Counted from the first letter of the stretch, positions 1-8,932 are shown. The stretch: 64,000 nt of DNA from Saccharopolyspora gloriosae (GCF_022828475.1 NZ_CP059557.1:3767470-3831469); one strand, 5' to 3'. The notes: generated from the sequence alone by a model not told the origin. Numbers and translations: made by a program.

Positions 1-47
1 GCTGCGCGCACCGCTGAGCATCCCGACCCAGGCTAGGAGCCGACGCG

Positions 48-1637
48 TTGAAACCGCATGACATGGGTGTCCTGTTCGACGAATCCGCGCGGCGGCACGC
101 CACGACCACGGTCCGCCTGGACCGGCCGTTCGACATCGCCCCCGACGGCGGTTCGACGTACGGCGTCGACGAGCTGGCGGAACTGGTGCGCACGGCGGCC
201 GGCTGGCTGACGGCGGCCGGTGCCTGCCGGGGCGACCGGGTGGTGATCGTGAAGGACAACCACTGGGACTACGACCTGCTCGCGTGTGCGGCGGTGCGCA
301 TCGGAGCGATTCCCGCGCAGCTCTCGGCGGAACTGTCCACGGCCGCCTTGGAGCAGCTGCTCAAGCGGCTGGACGCGGCGGTGCTCGTCACCTCCGGCGG
401 GTTGGCCGAGCGCTGCGCGGAGGACGGACTGGACCTGGTCTCCACGGCTCGCGCCACGTTGCTGCTGGACGGTTACTCGCCGGGCGCGCTGTCCCTGGAC
501 GACGTGCGCGGGCAGGCCGCTCCCGCTCCCCGGCTGCGCCCGGACGACGAACCGCTGGTGATCAACCACACCTCCGGGACGACGGGGGTCCCGAAGCTCG
601 TCGTGCACTCCACTCGCACCATCATCGGGCAGCTGGCGCGTTTCGAGTCCACCCGGCTGCCGCGGATCGGGGTGCGCCCGGACGACACCGTCGTCAACGC
701 GAGCGGTTACGCGCACGGGCGGACGTTCTGCTGGACGGCGGTGGCGCTGAGCATGGCGCCGCAGGATCTGGTCATCCTCAGCAAGCCGGACCCGGATCTG
801 GCCGATCCGATGCTGCGCGCGCACCCGCCGACGATCATCGAGGCGCTGCCCTCGACCTACGTGCGGTTCCGGCCGTTGACCGAGCGGCTGGACAACCCGT
901 TCCGCCGGGTGCGGCTGTTCATCAGCACCTACGACGCGGTGCATCCGCCCACCGTCCGGACCTACCTGAACGCCTCCGCATTGCGGAGTCCACTGTGGAT
1001 GCAAGGCTGGGGCCAGACGGAGACCGGGCCGCTGACGTTCCGCTTCCACACCCGGCGTTCGCTGAACGGTGCGGCAAGCTCCTCCGCGCGACACCTGGGC
1101 CGGCCGATCCCGGGACGGACCCGGCTGCGGGTGGTCGATCCGGACACCTTCGAGCCGGTCCGGCGTGGTCAGCCGGGCCTGGTGTTCGTGCGCACCTCCG
1201 CGCGCTGCCTGGACTACCTCGGGGAATCCGAGCGCTGGGCGGCGAAGCGGCGCGGCGAGTGGTGGAACACCGGTGACATCGGCGTGCACCACCGCGATGG
1301 CCACGTGTCGCTGCTCGACCGCGAGGTGGACGCGACGCCGAAGCTGAGCTGCCTGGAGACCGAGGACGTCCTGGAGGACCGGCTGCCCCAGGCGCAGGAG
1401 TGCGTGGTGCTCGGCCGCCCGGGTGAGCCGCCGCTACCGGTCGTGGTGACGGCCGACGGCGAGCTCACCACCAGCGCGTGGCGCCGGGCGATTCGCGGAC
1501 TGCCCGCCATGCAGGAGCCGGTTTCGCTGACCTGGGACCAGATTCCGCGCACCGGCACCGGAAAGGTGCGGCGAGCGCTGCTTCTGGAACAACTCACCGG
1601 CAGCACCGACACTCCCGGGTCGGGTCGATGGACCTGA
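48..1637 (+). CDS. ANL-superfamily acyl-CoA synthetase/ligase
   Basis: Predicted to activate a carboxylic acid as acyl-adenylate and pass it to CoA or a carrier; the substrate cannot be read from sequence. The ANL core motifs are present: TSGTTGVPK (about residues 175-183), GWGQTETGP (about 320), WWNTGDIG (about 405) and the C-terminal TGTGKVRR with the catalytic Lys (about 506). At 529 aa it has a usual length. The TTG start is chosen because AGGAG lies at 36-40, about 8 bases upstream; an ATG at 63 is the alternative. It heads a visible same-strand run (methyltransferase, CoA-transferase, second ligase, AhpD-like protein), which suggests a dedicated acyl-CoA pathway. The operon may begin left of the window. 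Family call is firm, role is not. Confidence 0.9.
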   Translation: MKPHDMGVLFDESARRHATTTVRLDRPFDIAPDGGSTYGVDELAELVRTAAGWLTAAGACRGDRVVIVKDNHWDYDLLACAAVRIGAIPAQLSAELSTAALEQLLKRLDAAVLVTSGGLAERCAEDGLDLVSTARATLLLDGYSPGALSLDDVRGQAAPAPRLRPDDEPLVINHTSGTTGVPKLVVHSTRTIIGQLARFESTRLPRIGVRPDDTVVNASGYAHGRTFCWTAVALSMAPQDLVILSKPDPDLADPMLRAHPPTIIEALPSTYVRFRPLTERLDNPFRRVRLFISTYDAVHPPTVRTYLNASALRSPLWMQGWGQTETGPLTFRFHTRRSLNGAASSSARHLGRPIPGRTRLRVVDPDTFEPVRRGQPGLVFVRTSARCLDYLGESERWAAKRRGEWWNTGDIGVHHRDGHVSLLDREVDATPKLSCLETEDVLEDRLPQAQECVVLGRPGEPPLPVVVTADGELTTSAWRRAIRGLPAMQEPVSLTWDQIPRTGTGKVRRALLLEQLTGSTDTPGSGRWT

Positions 1638-1692
1638 GATCTCGTCGCTGTGCGGATCGGGCCGGACGGAGAAGGGCTGCACTGATGGAGAA

Positions 1693-2490
1693 ATGGGGTC
1701 GGTCGTGACCGGCACCGGCGTCGTCGAGGATCAGCAGGGCCGGAGGGAGGACTGGCATCACGATCTGAGTGCGGCACACGATCCGCTCACGTTGCGGCGG
1801 CTGGCCGAGACCGGGGTGGGCGGCGGCTGGCACTGCCTCGAAGTCGGCGCGGGGGCCGGTGACATCGCGTGCTGGCTCGCGGATCGGGTCGGACCGTCCG
1901 GCAGCGTGCTGGCCACCGATCTGCTGCCGATACCGGCGGCACGACCGAACCTGCGGGTGCGCGAGCACAACATCGTCACCGAGCCGCTGCCCGCGGAGAG
2001 CTTCGACCTGATCGTGGCCCGGCTGGTGCTGCGCTTCCTGCCTCGGCGCCAGGACGTGATCGCCAAGCTGGTGGGGGCGCTGAAGCCGGGCGCCTGGTTG
2101 CAGATCGACGAGTTCGACACCTCCTACGAGCCGTTGCTGCTGGCCGCCGACGAGGAATCCGCGCGGCTCTACGAGAAGTTCCTCGCCGCGAAAGCGGATG
2201 CGCTGCGGTCGGCAGGCGTGGACAACGACTGGGGGCGGCGAGTGCCGCTGGCGATGCGCCGGGCGGGGCTCGTCGACATCGACCCACTTCCCCACGTTCA
2301 GCTCCGGCACCGGAATTCCGCTGATCTGCGGCTGATGGTGCATCGGGTGGAGCACATGCGCGACGGGCTGCTCGCCGCGGGCATGACGGAATCGGAACTC
2401 GCGCGGCTGCGGACGGTGACGATGCATCCCGACTTCCGCGCGACGTCGAGCCTGATGTACTCGGTACACGGCCGGAAGGTCACCCGTTGA
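1693..2490 (+). CDS. SAM-dependent class I methyltransferase
   Basis: Small-molecule-type methyltransferase of about 265 aa. The glycine-rich SAM motif I (LEVGAGAGD, about residues 49-57) is followed by an acidic residue in ATDL and by a UbiE-like motif region (FDLIVARLVLRFLP). The C-terminal part (residues 150-260) would shape the substrate pocket. The gene lies 55 bases after the first ligase and its TGA overlaps the TTG start of the CoA-transferase, so it should be co-translated with it and act on the same substrate family. The ATG at 1693 has GGAG very close by; a GTG twelve bases further in is possible. Substrate unknown. Confidence 0.88.
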   Translation: MGSVVTGTGVVEDQQGRREDWHHDLSAAHDPLTLRRLAETGVGGGWHCLEVGAGAGDIACWLADRVGPSGSVLATDLLPIPAARPNLRVREHNIVTEPLPAESFDLIVARLVLRFLPRRQDVIAKLVGALKPGAWLQIDEFDTSYEPLLLAADEESARLYEKFLAAKADALRSAGVDNDWGRRVPLAMRRAGLVDIDPLPHVQLRHRNSADLRLMVHRVEHMRDGLLAAGMTESELARLRTVTMHPDFRATSSLMYSVHGRKVTR

Positions 2491-4172
2491 GCGCCGCGCC
2501 GGCGTCGGCTCGTGCGAGGACGCGGGTCGCCACCGACATCCACGCGCGCTTGACCGAGGACGTTGCGGACGCGGCGGTGCGGTGCGCGGTCGACTGGTCA
2601 GGGCCGGTGCGGGCAACGCTGCCTGATGAGGCGGCGGTGCAGGCGGCCTGCGGCATCATGCACGTGCACGGCCGGTCCGCCGGGCGGCCCCTCGCACTGG
2701 GCGTGGACTACGCCTCGGTGGTCGCCGGAGTGCTGGCGGCGCAGGGAACGCTGGCCGCGGAGATCGCCCGGGTCAGAGGTGCCCGGTACGGCGAGGTGCG
2801 CACGTCGGTGGCGCAGGCCGCGTTGCTCAGCGTGCAGCAGTACCTCGCGGTCGCGGCCACCGATCCGGCCGACGAGGCGGCGCCGAGATCCGAAGTGGAC
2901 GGTGGCAGGCGGCCACCGTTCACCACCGCCGACGGGGTCCGCTGCGAGCTGGAAACGCTCGACGCGCAACCGTGGCTGCGCTTCTGGCAGGCGCTGGGCG
3001 CGGAGAAGTCCGCGATCGCACGCGGCTGGTTCCCCTTCCAGCAGCGTTTCGGCACCGCGACCTGCGCGTTGCCCATCGCGCTGCACGACGTCATCGGCCG
3101 CACCGCGTTCGCGCAAGTGCGGACGGCCGCAGCGGAATCCGGGGTGGCGGTGCTGCCGATCCGGGACGATCCGGCGTCACCGTGGGAGGTCCCGGCCTGC
3201 ACCGGCACTGCCCTGCCCGCCGCCGCGCCGCGAACCTGGAGCGTGCCGGCAGCGGCACCGCTGGAGGGGATCGTCGTCGTCGAGTCGACTCGGCGGGTGC
3301 AGGGGCCGGTCGCCGGGCACGTACTGCGGATGCTCGGCGCCGAGGTGATCCGCGTGGAACCGCCCGGCGGCGACCCGATGCGCGGCCTGCCGCCGATGGC
3401 CGGTGACTGCTCGGTGCGGTACCGCTCCCTCAACGACGGCAAGCGGACCGTCGAAGTGGACATCAAGTCGGCGGCCGGACGGCGCGAACTCCACGACCTG
3501 GTGGCCGGCGCGGAGGCGTTCGTGCACAACTGGGCGCCGGGCAAGGCCGCGCAGCTGGGCCTGGACGCAGCCGACCTGGTGCGCAGCAGTCCCGGACTGG
3601 TCTACGCGTGGGCGTCCGGCTGGGGCGACGCGGCAGGGCCGAATCCGCCGCTGGGCACGGATTTCCTGGTGCAGGCGGGCAGCGGGCTGGCCGCGGCGCT
3701 GACCCCGCGCGGCACACCGGCGGCGCCGTCGCTGATGACGCTGACCGACGTGCTCGGCGGGCTCGTGTGCGCGAACGGCGTGCTGGCCGGACTTCTGCGG
3801 CGGGTGCGCACCGGGGAAGGCACCCGAGTGGACACGTCGCTGCTGTCCGGTGCGAGCCTCATTCCCCGGGACCAACTCCACCGGCCCACCGCGACGGACG
3901 GTCCATTGCGGACGGCCGACGGTTTCCTGGTGCTGCCACGCGACATCGACCCCGCCGCCGCGAGAGCGGTGTTCGGTTGCGCGCCGGACGACATCGCCTT
4001 CCGGTGCCGCGACCAGGCCACCCGCACCTGGGTGCAGCGGGGCGCGGAGGTGGGAGTGGAACTCACCCCGGTCTGCACGAACTTGCGCGACATCGCCGCC
4101 GACGCCCGCTTCAACTCCGCGCTGGGTCGTGCCGAGCACCTGTTCCCGTTGCCCCCCTGGGAGTTCTCATGA
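2487..4172 (+). CDS. Family III CoA-transferase (CaiB/BaiF), with an extra degenerate N-terminal domain
   Basis: Residues about 261-561 form a CaiB/BaiF CoA-transferase: the region beginning VVVESTRRVQGPVAG, the RVEPPGGDP loop, and GTDFLVQAGSG, in which Asp392 aligns with the catalytic aspartate of formyl-CoA transferase-like enzymes. Such enzymes move CoA between acids or racemise acyl-CoAs. The first 250 residues are unusual: a stretch near residues 53-115 (IMHVHGRSAG, then a VVAGVLAAQGTLAAEIA helix) resembles the small-domain region of the same family, suggesting a fused, partly decayed second copy; total length 561 aa versus about 400 for single-domain members. The TTG start overlaps the preceding stop, and the stop overlaps the next ATG: tight translational coupling. 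Confidence 0.85.
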   Translation: MSAAPASARARTRVATDIHARLTEDVADAAVRCAVDWSGPVRATLPDEAAVQAACGIMHVHGRSAGRPLALGVDYASVVAGVLAAQGTLAAEIARVRGARYGEVRTSVAQAALLSVQQYLAVAATDPADEAAPRSEVDGGRRPPFTTADGVRCELETLDAQPWLRFWQALGAEKSAIARGWFPFQQRFGTATCALPIALHDVIGRTAFAQVRTAAAESGVAVLPIRDDPASPWEVPACTGTALPAAAPRTWSVPAAAPLEGIVVVESTRRVQGPVAGHVLRMLGAEVIRVEPPGGDPMRGLPPMAGDCSVRYRSLNDGKRTVEVDIKSAAGRRELHDLVAGAEAFVHNWAPGKAAQLGLDAADLVRSSPGLVYAWASGWGDAAGPNPPLGTDFLVQAGSGLAAALTPRGTPAAPSLMTLTDVLGGLVCANGVLAGLLRRVRTGEGTRVDTSLLSGASLIPRDQLHRPTATDGPLRTADGFLVLPRDIDPAAARAVFGCAPDDIAFRCRDQATRTWVQRGAEVGVELTPVCTNLRDIAADARFNSALGRAEHLFPLPPWEFS

Positions 4173-5802
4173 TCCACGATCCACCGCTCGATACCAGGAT
4201 CGGCGACCTCGTTCCTCCCGCGCTGCGCGAGGAATGGGTGCGTGCCGGGCACTGCCCGGATCGGGACCTGCACGCCCTGTTCCGCGAGCACGTCGACGCC
4301 CACCCGCACCGAGACGCCGTCATCGACGCTGACGGGGTGCTCGACTACGCGGCGCTGGATCGCGAAGTCGATCGGATCGCCGCCGCGCTCGCCGCGGCCG
4401 GCATCGGCCCCGGCGACATCGTCGGTGTCCGGATGCCCAACGGCCGGCGCATGGTCGTCGCCGAACTCGCCGTCGCCGCCGTCGGTGCCGCCGTTCTCGC
4501 CTACCCGGCAGGCCGAGGCACCCGGGACACCCACAGCCTGCTCGGCCGGTCCCGCGCTGCGGCCGCGATCTTCGGTGCCGTCGACGACGCCGAGGACGCG
4601 GGCACGATTCCTTCGCTGCGCCGGATCTTCACCTTCGGCGCCGGCGAATCGGGGCGCGTTCACTCGACGACGCCCCGGCGGCGCGCTGGTCCGCCCGGCC
4701 GCAGGACGCCGAGGCACCGGTGCGCATCCTCGTCACCTCGGGTTCCGAAGCGGAACCGAAGATGATCGCCTACTCGCACAACGCGATGGGCGGCGGCCGC
4801 GCGAACTACGTGCGCGCCCTCGCCGAAGCCGCGCGGCCGGGCGAGCCGATGCGGGCGTTGATGCTGATGTCGCTGGCGTCCTCGTACGGTTCCTGCGCGA
4901 CCCACGTGGCGGTCGCCGCACTGGGCGCCACGCTTGTGCTGGTGGACCGGTATGAGACGACCGCCGCGCTGGAACTGATCACCCGGTACCGCCCGAGCCA
5001 CGTGTTCGGAGTGCCCACGATGCTGCGCCGCCTCGCCGACCACCCGCCGATCCCGGACGAGGACCTCAGCAGCGTCGGCACGGTCGTGTCCAGCGCGGCC
5101 CCGCTGTCCGAGGTGACTCGCCGGGCCGCCGCACGACGGTTCGGGGCTCCCGTGATCAGCGTGTACGGGTCCTCCGACGGGATCAACTGCCACACCGCGC
5201 GCACTCCCGACGAGCCCGGAACCGGAATCCCCGATCCCTCGGTCGCCGAGATCCGCATCGTCGGCGAGGACGGCACCGAGGTGCCCGGCGGTTCGAGCGG
5301 CGAGATCCTGGCCCGCGGCCCGATGACGCCCCTGAGCTACGTCGCCGATCCCGAACTCGACGCCCGCTACCGCACTCCTGACGGCTGGGTGCGCAGCGGT
5401 GATCGCGGCGTGATCGACGAGCTCGGACGGCTGCACGTGCTGGGCAGGTTGCGGCAGGTCGTGTCCCGCGGCGGTCTGCACATCAGTCCCGCCGAGGTCG
5501 AGCGGGAGATCGCGGCACATCCCTCGGTCGTCGACGTGGCCTGCGTGGGCGTGCCGGACGACGACCTCGGCGAACGGTTGTGCGCCTGTCTGAGCCACAC
5601 GCCAGGGACCGCCGAACCCACGCTGTCCGAGCTCACCGCGTTCCTCGAAACCGATCGCGGGCTGGAACGCCGGAAACTGCCGGAACTGCTCGTCGTGCTC
5701 CCGGAGCTGCCGCTGGCCCCGACCGGGAAGGTCTGCCGCCGCACCGTCACCGCGATCGTCGCCGAACGCACGCACATCCGCGTCTCTGGGGGAATTCGAT
5801 GA
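4169..5802 (+). pseudogene. Second ANL acyl-CoA synthetase, interrupted by a one-base frameshift
   Basis: The reading frame starts at ATG 4169 (GGGAG five bases upstream, overlapping the CoA-transferase stop) and shows a ligase N-terminal half up to TFGAGESG. It then leaves frame at GGGG, 4651-4654. The rest continues one frame back (SLDDAPAARWS, then TSGSEAEPK, the AMP-binding loop) to PTGKVCRR at the end. Adding one G restores a 544-aa protein of normal family length, so a single lost base is the simplest reading. The AMP-binding loop has EA where most ligases have TG, as in some short-chain or alicyclic acid ligases, and the A5 region reads YGSSDG. Either a pseudogene or a sequencing error; an internal GTG at 4720 would give only a 360-aa C-terminal part. 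Confidence 0.85.
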
Positions 5803-6260
5803 CCACGTCCGGCACCACCCGCCTCGACCTTGAGTGGCTCACACCGCAGCACCTCGGGTCCCTGTACCGGCTCGCGCACGAATCCGGTGTCGAAGCGCAG
5901 GAATCCGGGCTGGATCCGATCCTGCTCGACCTGGTGCGGCTGCGCGCCTCGCAGCTCAACGGGTGTCGGTTCTGCACCGCCATGCACTCGCGGCAGGCAC
6001 GGGAGAACGGTGAGACTCGGCAGCGCCTGGCCGAACTGCCCACGTGGGCGGAGTCGGCCCGGTTCGCCGCGCACGAGCGCGCGGCGCTGCTGCTCACCGA
6101 GTCCGTCACGCGCCTGCCGGGCGGCAAGGTCCCCGACGAGCACTACCGGCCCGCCGAGGAGCACTTCGACCGGTCTCAGCTGGCGCACCTGCTGTGGACG
6201 ATCACCTTGGTCAACGCCTTCAACCGGCTCGCGATCGGCAATCGGCTCTCCCAGCACTGA
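5799..6260 (+). CDS. Carboxymuconolactone decarboxylase/AhpD-like protein
   Basis: A 153-aa all-helical protein of the CMD/AhpD family. The redox motif C56-R-F-C59 followed by H63 (GCRFCTAMHS) matches the AhpD-type CxxC...H arrangement, so a peroxidase-linked disulfide reductase role is more likely than muconolactone decarboxylation. Start ATG 5799 overlaps the TGA of the upstream ligase and has GGGGGAA just before it. It is the last gene of the acyl-CoA run and converges with the cyclase-like gene about 100 bases away. Its part in the pathway is unknown; it could protect a thiol-dependent step. Confidence 0.9.
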   Translation: MTTSGTTRLDLEWLTPQHLGSLYRLAHESGVEAQESGLDPILLDLVRLRASQLNGCRFCTAMHSRQARENGETRQRLAELPTWAESARFAAHERAALLLTESVTRLPGGKVPDEHYRPAEEHFDRSQLAHLLWTITLVNAFNRLAIGNRLSQH

Positions 6261-6363
6261 TCAGCGCTCACGACGATCCGGCCGGTACCGGTGCGCCGAA
6301 CGGTCCGTGGCGCGGCCTGGCGTCGGCGGCGTCACGACGTCCGCACCGGGCCGCGCCGTTCGA

Positions 6364-7152
6364 TCACCGTGAGCGCCGTCCGGTGTTGACGCCGCCATGG
6401 ATCACGTCCGCCTGGATGATGTCGTTGTGGGAACCGTGCACCTCGTTGTGCACGTGGGAGTTCGAGGAAGCGGGTTCGGCGGCCGCAGCGCCGGAACCGG
6501 GCTCCGGTGCCGCGTCCGCTCCGGCGGCGTCCGCCTCGCCTGCGGTGATGAGCTCGGCCGTGGTGCGCCGGTCGAACCCCGGCACCCGCACCCATGCTTC
6601 GGCGGTGTACTCCTTGTTCCGCACCGGCAGCCGGACGAACTCGCCCTCCCGCAGCACCTGGAGGTGATCGCCGCTGAAGGCGGTCCGCTTCGCGTGCTCG
6701 GACACGATCAGCGCGGTGTTCACCTCGTCGGACGCACCGATCTCGCGGCAGCGGTCGAACAGATCCTTGAACGCGGTTGCGTTGAGCATCCGGTCCAGTG
6801 CCGTCTTCGCGGGGTAGTAACCGGGAACCACTCCCACCGGGCCGGTTTCGACGGCCATGCGCAGCCGGATCTCCGGTTTGCTGCGCTTGTTGCGCTCGAC
6901 GGCGGCCCGATCCAGGTACTCGGCGGCGTCCAGCACCGCACCCAAGTACGAACCGGGCAACGTCAGGATCGCGCCGTCTCCGGTCGACTCCCGATCGAGC
7001 ACGTCTTCGCCGGCGAGGCCGCTGCGGTGCAACGCGGTGTCCACCAGGCTCGTGATGGCCGGAACGATCTCCCCGACGTGATAGCCGCGGGTGCTCGCGG
7101 AACCGACCACGTCGACCGCGAACAACGTGCGGTTCTCAGGGACCAGCGTCAC
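6364..7152 (-). CDS. Nucleotidyl-cyclase-like domain protein with C-terminal RHIM/BASS-like motif
   Basis: Residues 1-190 resemble a class III nucleotidyl cyclase: LFAVDVVGSAS with Asp14 and TGDGAI with Asp59 occupy the two metal-binding positions, and ETGPVGVV matches the later glycine-rich strand. The Asn/Arg pair usual for transition-state binding is not where expected (the region reads ALDRMLN, 118-124), so activity may be altered or lost. Residues 205-230 are a low-complexity Ala/Glu/Pro linker. The last 30 residues carry NEVHG (236-240), IIQAD (245-249) and HGG (252-254), which match the N-terminus of the NB-ARC protein at 31872-33953. GTG start with GGAGG six bases upstream. It lies 83 bases downstream of a Crp-like gene. 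Effector role inferred. Confidence 0.75.
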   Translation of the reverse strand: MTLVPENRTLFAVDVVGSASTRGYHVGEIVPAITSLVDTALHRSGLAGEDVLDRESTGDGAILTLPGSYLGAVLDAAEYLDRAAVERNKRSKPEIRLRMAVETGPVGVVPGYYPAKTALDRMLNATAFKDLFDRCREIGASDEVNTALIVSEHAKRTAFSGDHLQVLREGEFVRLPVRNKEYTAEAWVRVPGFDRRTTAELITAGEADAAGADAAPEPGSGAAAAEPASSNSHVHNEVHGSHNDIIQADVIHGGVNTGRRSR

Positions 7153-7169
7153 TGTATACCTCCAGATGG

Positions 7170-7187
7170 GTGACTAACCGAAGTCAC
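7170..7187. promoter_or_regulatory. Perfect palindrome, candidate Crp-like operator
   Basis: GTGACT-N6-AGTCAC is a perfect inverted repeat in the 83-base gap between the Crp-like gene and the cyclase-like gene, 18-35 bases before the latter's GTG. Crp/Fnr regulators bind GTGA...TCAC half-sites, so the neighbouring Crp-like protein is the obvious candidate binder. The half-site spacing differs from the enterobacterial Crp consensus, so the assignment is tentative. Confidence 0.45.
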
Positions 7188-7235
7188 ACAGTGTGGAGAG
7201 ATCGCCGGGAGCGTGTCCCCTGATTTCCGGGAGAA

Positions 7236-7934
7236 CTAGTGATCCGGCCGATTGCCGCGGATCACCTCCTGCAATCCCTCGGCGTCGACGACGGCGAACG
7301 TCCGCCGCCCGGTGCGGATCAACCCAGCATTGCGCAGCTGACTCAGCGCCGATTCCACCTGTTTCTGCGAGGCGGCGACGACACCGGCGATGTCCAGCTG
7401 CGTCAAACCGTCCACCTGCCTGCCCGAGTCGGTGGCCCGCCCGAAGTGCTTCGCCCACTTCAGCAGGTGCATCGCGACCCTGGTGCGCACGCCCCGGCTC
7501 TGCGCGACCTGGCGATCGTCGAAGTTCTCCTGGCGCTTGCGCCAGGTTTCGTTCAGCAGGTCGCGCACGGCCGCCCGCTCCTGCATGTCCCGGAACACCT
7601 CCGCCTGCACCCGCCAACCGTGCCCTCCGCTCAGCGCAACCACGCTCGCGGTGCGGGGCCGGGCATGCACGGCGCCCATCTCACCGAGCAGGTCGCCCGG
7701 CCCGGCTACGCCCGCCACCGGGTATCCACCGTCCGCGTCCGGCAGCACGATCTTGACCAGGCCCTGTCCGATGAGCAGCACGTCAGCGGCCGGTTCGCCC
7801 ACCGTCATCAGCCGATCATCGCGGTGGAACGCGATGAGCTTGCCCGCGCTCTGCAGGAATCGGTGTCCGTCGCCCGCTTCATGACCAGTCACGGTCGAGG
7901 ATTCTGCAAGAAACCACCCCCGGATTTCGATCAC
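7236..7934 (-). CDS. Crp/Fnr-family transcriptional regulator
   Basis: N-terminal cyclic-nucleotide-binding fold (FHRDDRLMTVGEPA, then GDLLGEMGAVHARPRTASV). The last part matches a phosphate-binding cassette, with Gly-Glu and an Arg-Thr-Ala, so cAMP or cGMP binding is plausible. The C-terminal winged helix includes LTQLDIAGVVAASQKQVESAL as the likely HTH. Length about 232 aa from the GTG at 7934; a second GTG at 7892 (218 aa) is possible, and neither has a strong ribosome site. It is followed on the same strand by the cyclase-like gene, with a palindrome between them. A regulator paired with a nucleotide-binding or -making enzyme suggests a signalling pair; the ligand is not proven. Confidence 0.85.
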   Translation of the reverse strand: MIEIRGWFLAESSTVTGHEAGDGHRFLQSAGKLIAFHRDDRLMTVGEPAADVLLIGQGLVKIVLPDADGGYPVAGVAGPGDLLGEMGAVHARPRTASVVALSGGHGWRVQAEVFRDMQERAAVRDLLNETWRKRQENFDDRQVAQSRGVRTRVAMHLLKWAKHFGRATDSGRQVDGLTQLDIAGVVAASQKQVESALSQLRNAGLIRTGRRTFAVVDAEGLQEVIRGNRPDH

Positions 7935-8053
7935 CGACGCGGAGAGAGCACCCGCAGCCACTCTGTCGGCCCAATCCGGCGCTGGAATATGCCGAGGTGG
8001 CACGGCTTGCCGCGTCCTTTCCGCCGACGCACCGAAACCATGTCGTCCCGTGC

Positions 8054-8932
8054 TCAGCAGTGGTCGAAGACGTAGGCCGGGTCGTCCGGGGCGACGAGGT
8101 CGTGGTCGCGCACAGTGGCGGTGGCCGGGGTCGCCGGGTCTGCGCACACCTCGGGGAAGGTGCCGCGCAGGTCGTCGGCGTACTCGACGTCGAGGACGTC
8201 GCCGCCGTAGATCGCCGCGTAGTCGGCGCATCCCTCGTACCGGTGGCAGCTTTCGGTGACGGCGAAGTCGAATCCGGCCTCGTCCTTGCCACGGGCGCCC
8301 AGTTCGGCGGCGTTCTTCTGCCCCACCGCCAGCCCGGCGCCGTGCGCCACGTCGGCCAGCAGTTTCGCGAACGCCACGTTGTCGTCCTCGGTCAGCTGTC
8401 CTTGCGAACGGCCGTAGGAGTCCAGGTTGTCCAGTTCCACCGAGTCGAATCCGCTCGCCGCGCAGCCCCGAACGGTGTCGCCGATGAGCTCCGCGAGGCG
8501 GGTGCGATGCTGCTCGGTGGAGGTGTCCAGGAGGAGTTCGTCGGGCCATCCCGGATCGCTCACCGGCTCGCCGTCGGGGCCGGAGAGCACCAGGTCACGG
8601 CGCTCCGTGAGCCAGAGCTCCCGGTCGGCGGGCTGGGACTGGAAGCCGTTGACGTAGCAGATGTTGTGCAGCCCGGGCTCCGGTTGAGCGGTGCTGTCCC
8701 GAGCCACCACCGTGACACCTTCCGGCGGCGGGTACGCACCACCGAGCTGGTAGTCCAGCACGCCACCGGCAGGCGGCACCGCGACCGGGGCGACGTCCGC
8801 AACGGCCGACGCCTGCCGAACCACCGGGGGCGCATGAGGGGCCGCGACCGCGCCGCAGGCGGCGAGCGCGAACGTGCCCGCACCCACCACGGCCAGCGTG
8901 CGCAGTCGTCGGGGCGCCGGGGAGTGCCTCAT
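8054..8932 (-). CDS. GH114-like (endo-alpha-1,4-polygalactosaminidase-type) lipoprotein
   Basis: A 292-aa secreted protein. A basic N-terminus and hydrophobic stretch end in lipobox L-A-A-C26, so it is probably lipid-anchored on the outside of the membrane. The mature part has features of the GH114/TM1410 group: ICYVNGFQS near the start, DSVELDNLDSY with acidic residues in the catalytic region, and AVGQKNAAEL followed by AVTESC. Such enzymes cut galactosaminogalactan-like polymers or process cell-surface glycans. ATG 8932 fits the signal peptide. Flanked by non-related genes, apparently monocistronic. Family assignment fairly good; substrate unknown. Confidence 0.8.
   Translation of the reverse strand: MRHSPAPRRLRTLAVVGAGTFALAACGAVAAPHAPPVVRQASAVADVAPVAVPPAGGVLDYQLGGAYPPPEGVTVVARDSTAQPEPGLHNICYVNGFQSQPADRELWLTERRDLVLSGPDGEPVSDPGWPDELLLDTSTEQHRTRLAELIGDTVRGCAASGFDSVELDNLDSYGRSQGQLTEDDNVAFAKLLADVAHGAGLAVGQKNAAELGARGKDEAGFDFAVTESCHRYEGCADYAAIYGGDVLDVEYADDLRGTFPEVCADPATPATATVRDHDLVAPDDPAYVFDHC

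Noticed and set aside
4640-4730. Programmed frameshift in the ligase gene
   Set aside because: No slippery heptamer or stimulatory structure was seen at the junction, and ligases are not known to use one; base loss in a G-run is simpler.
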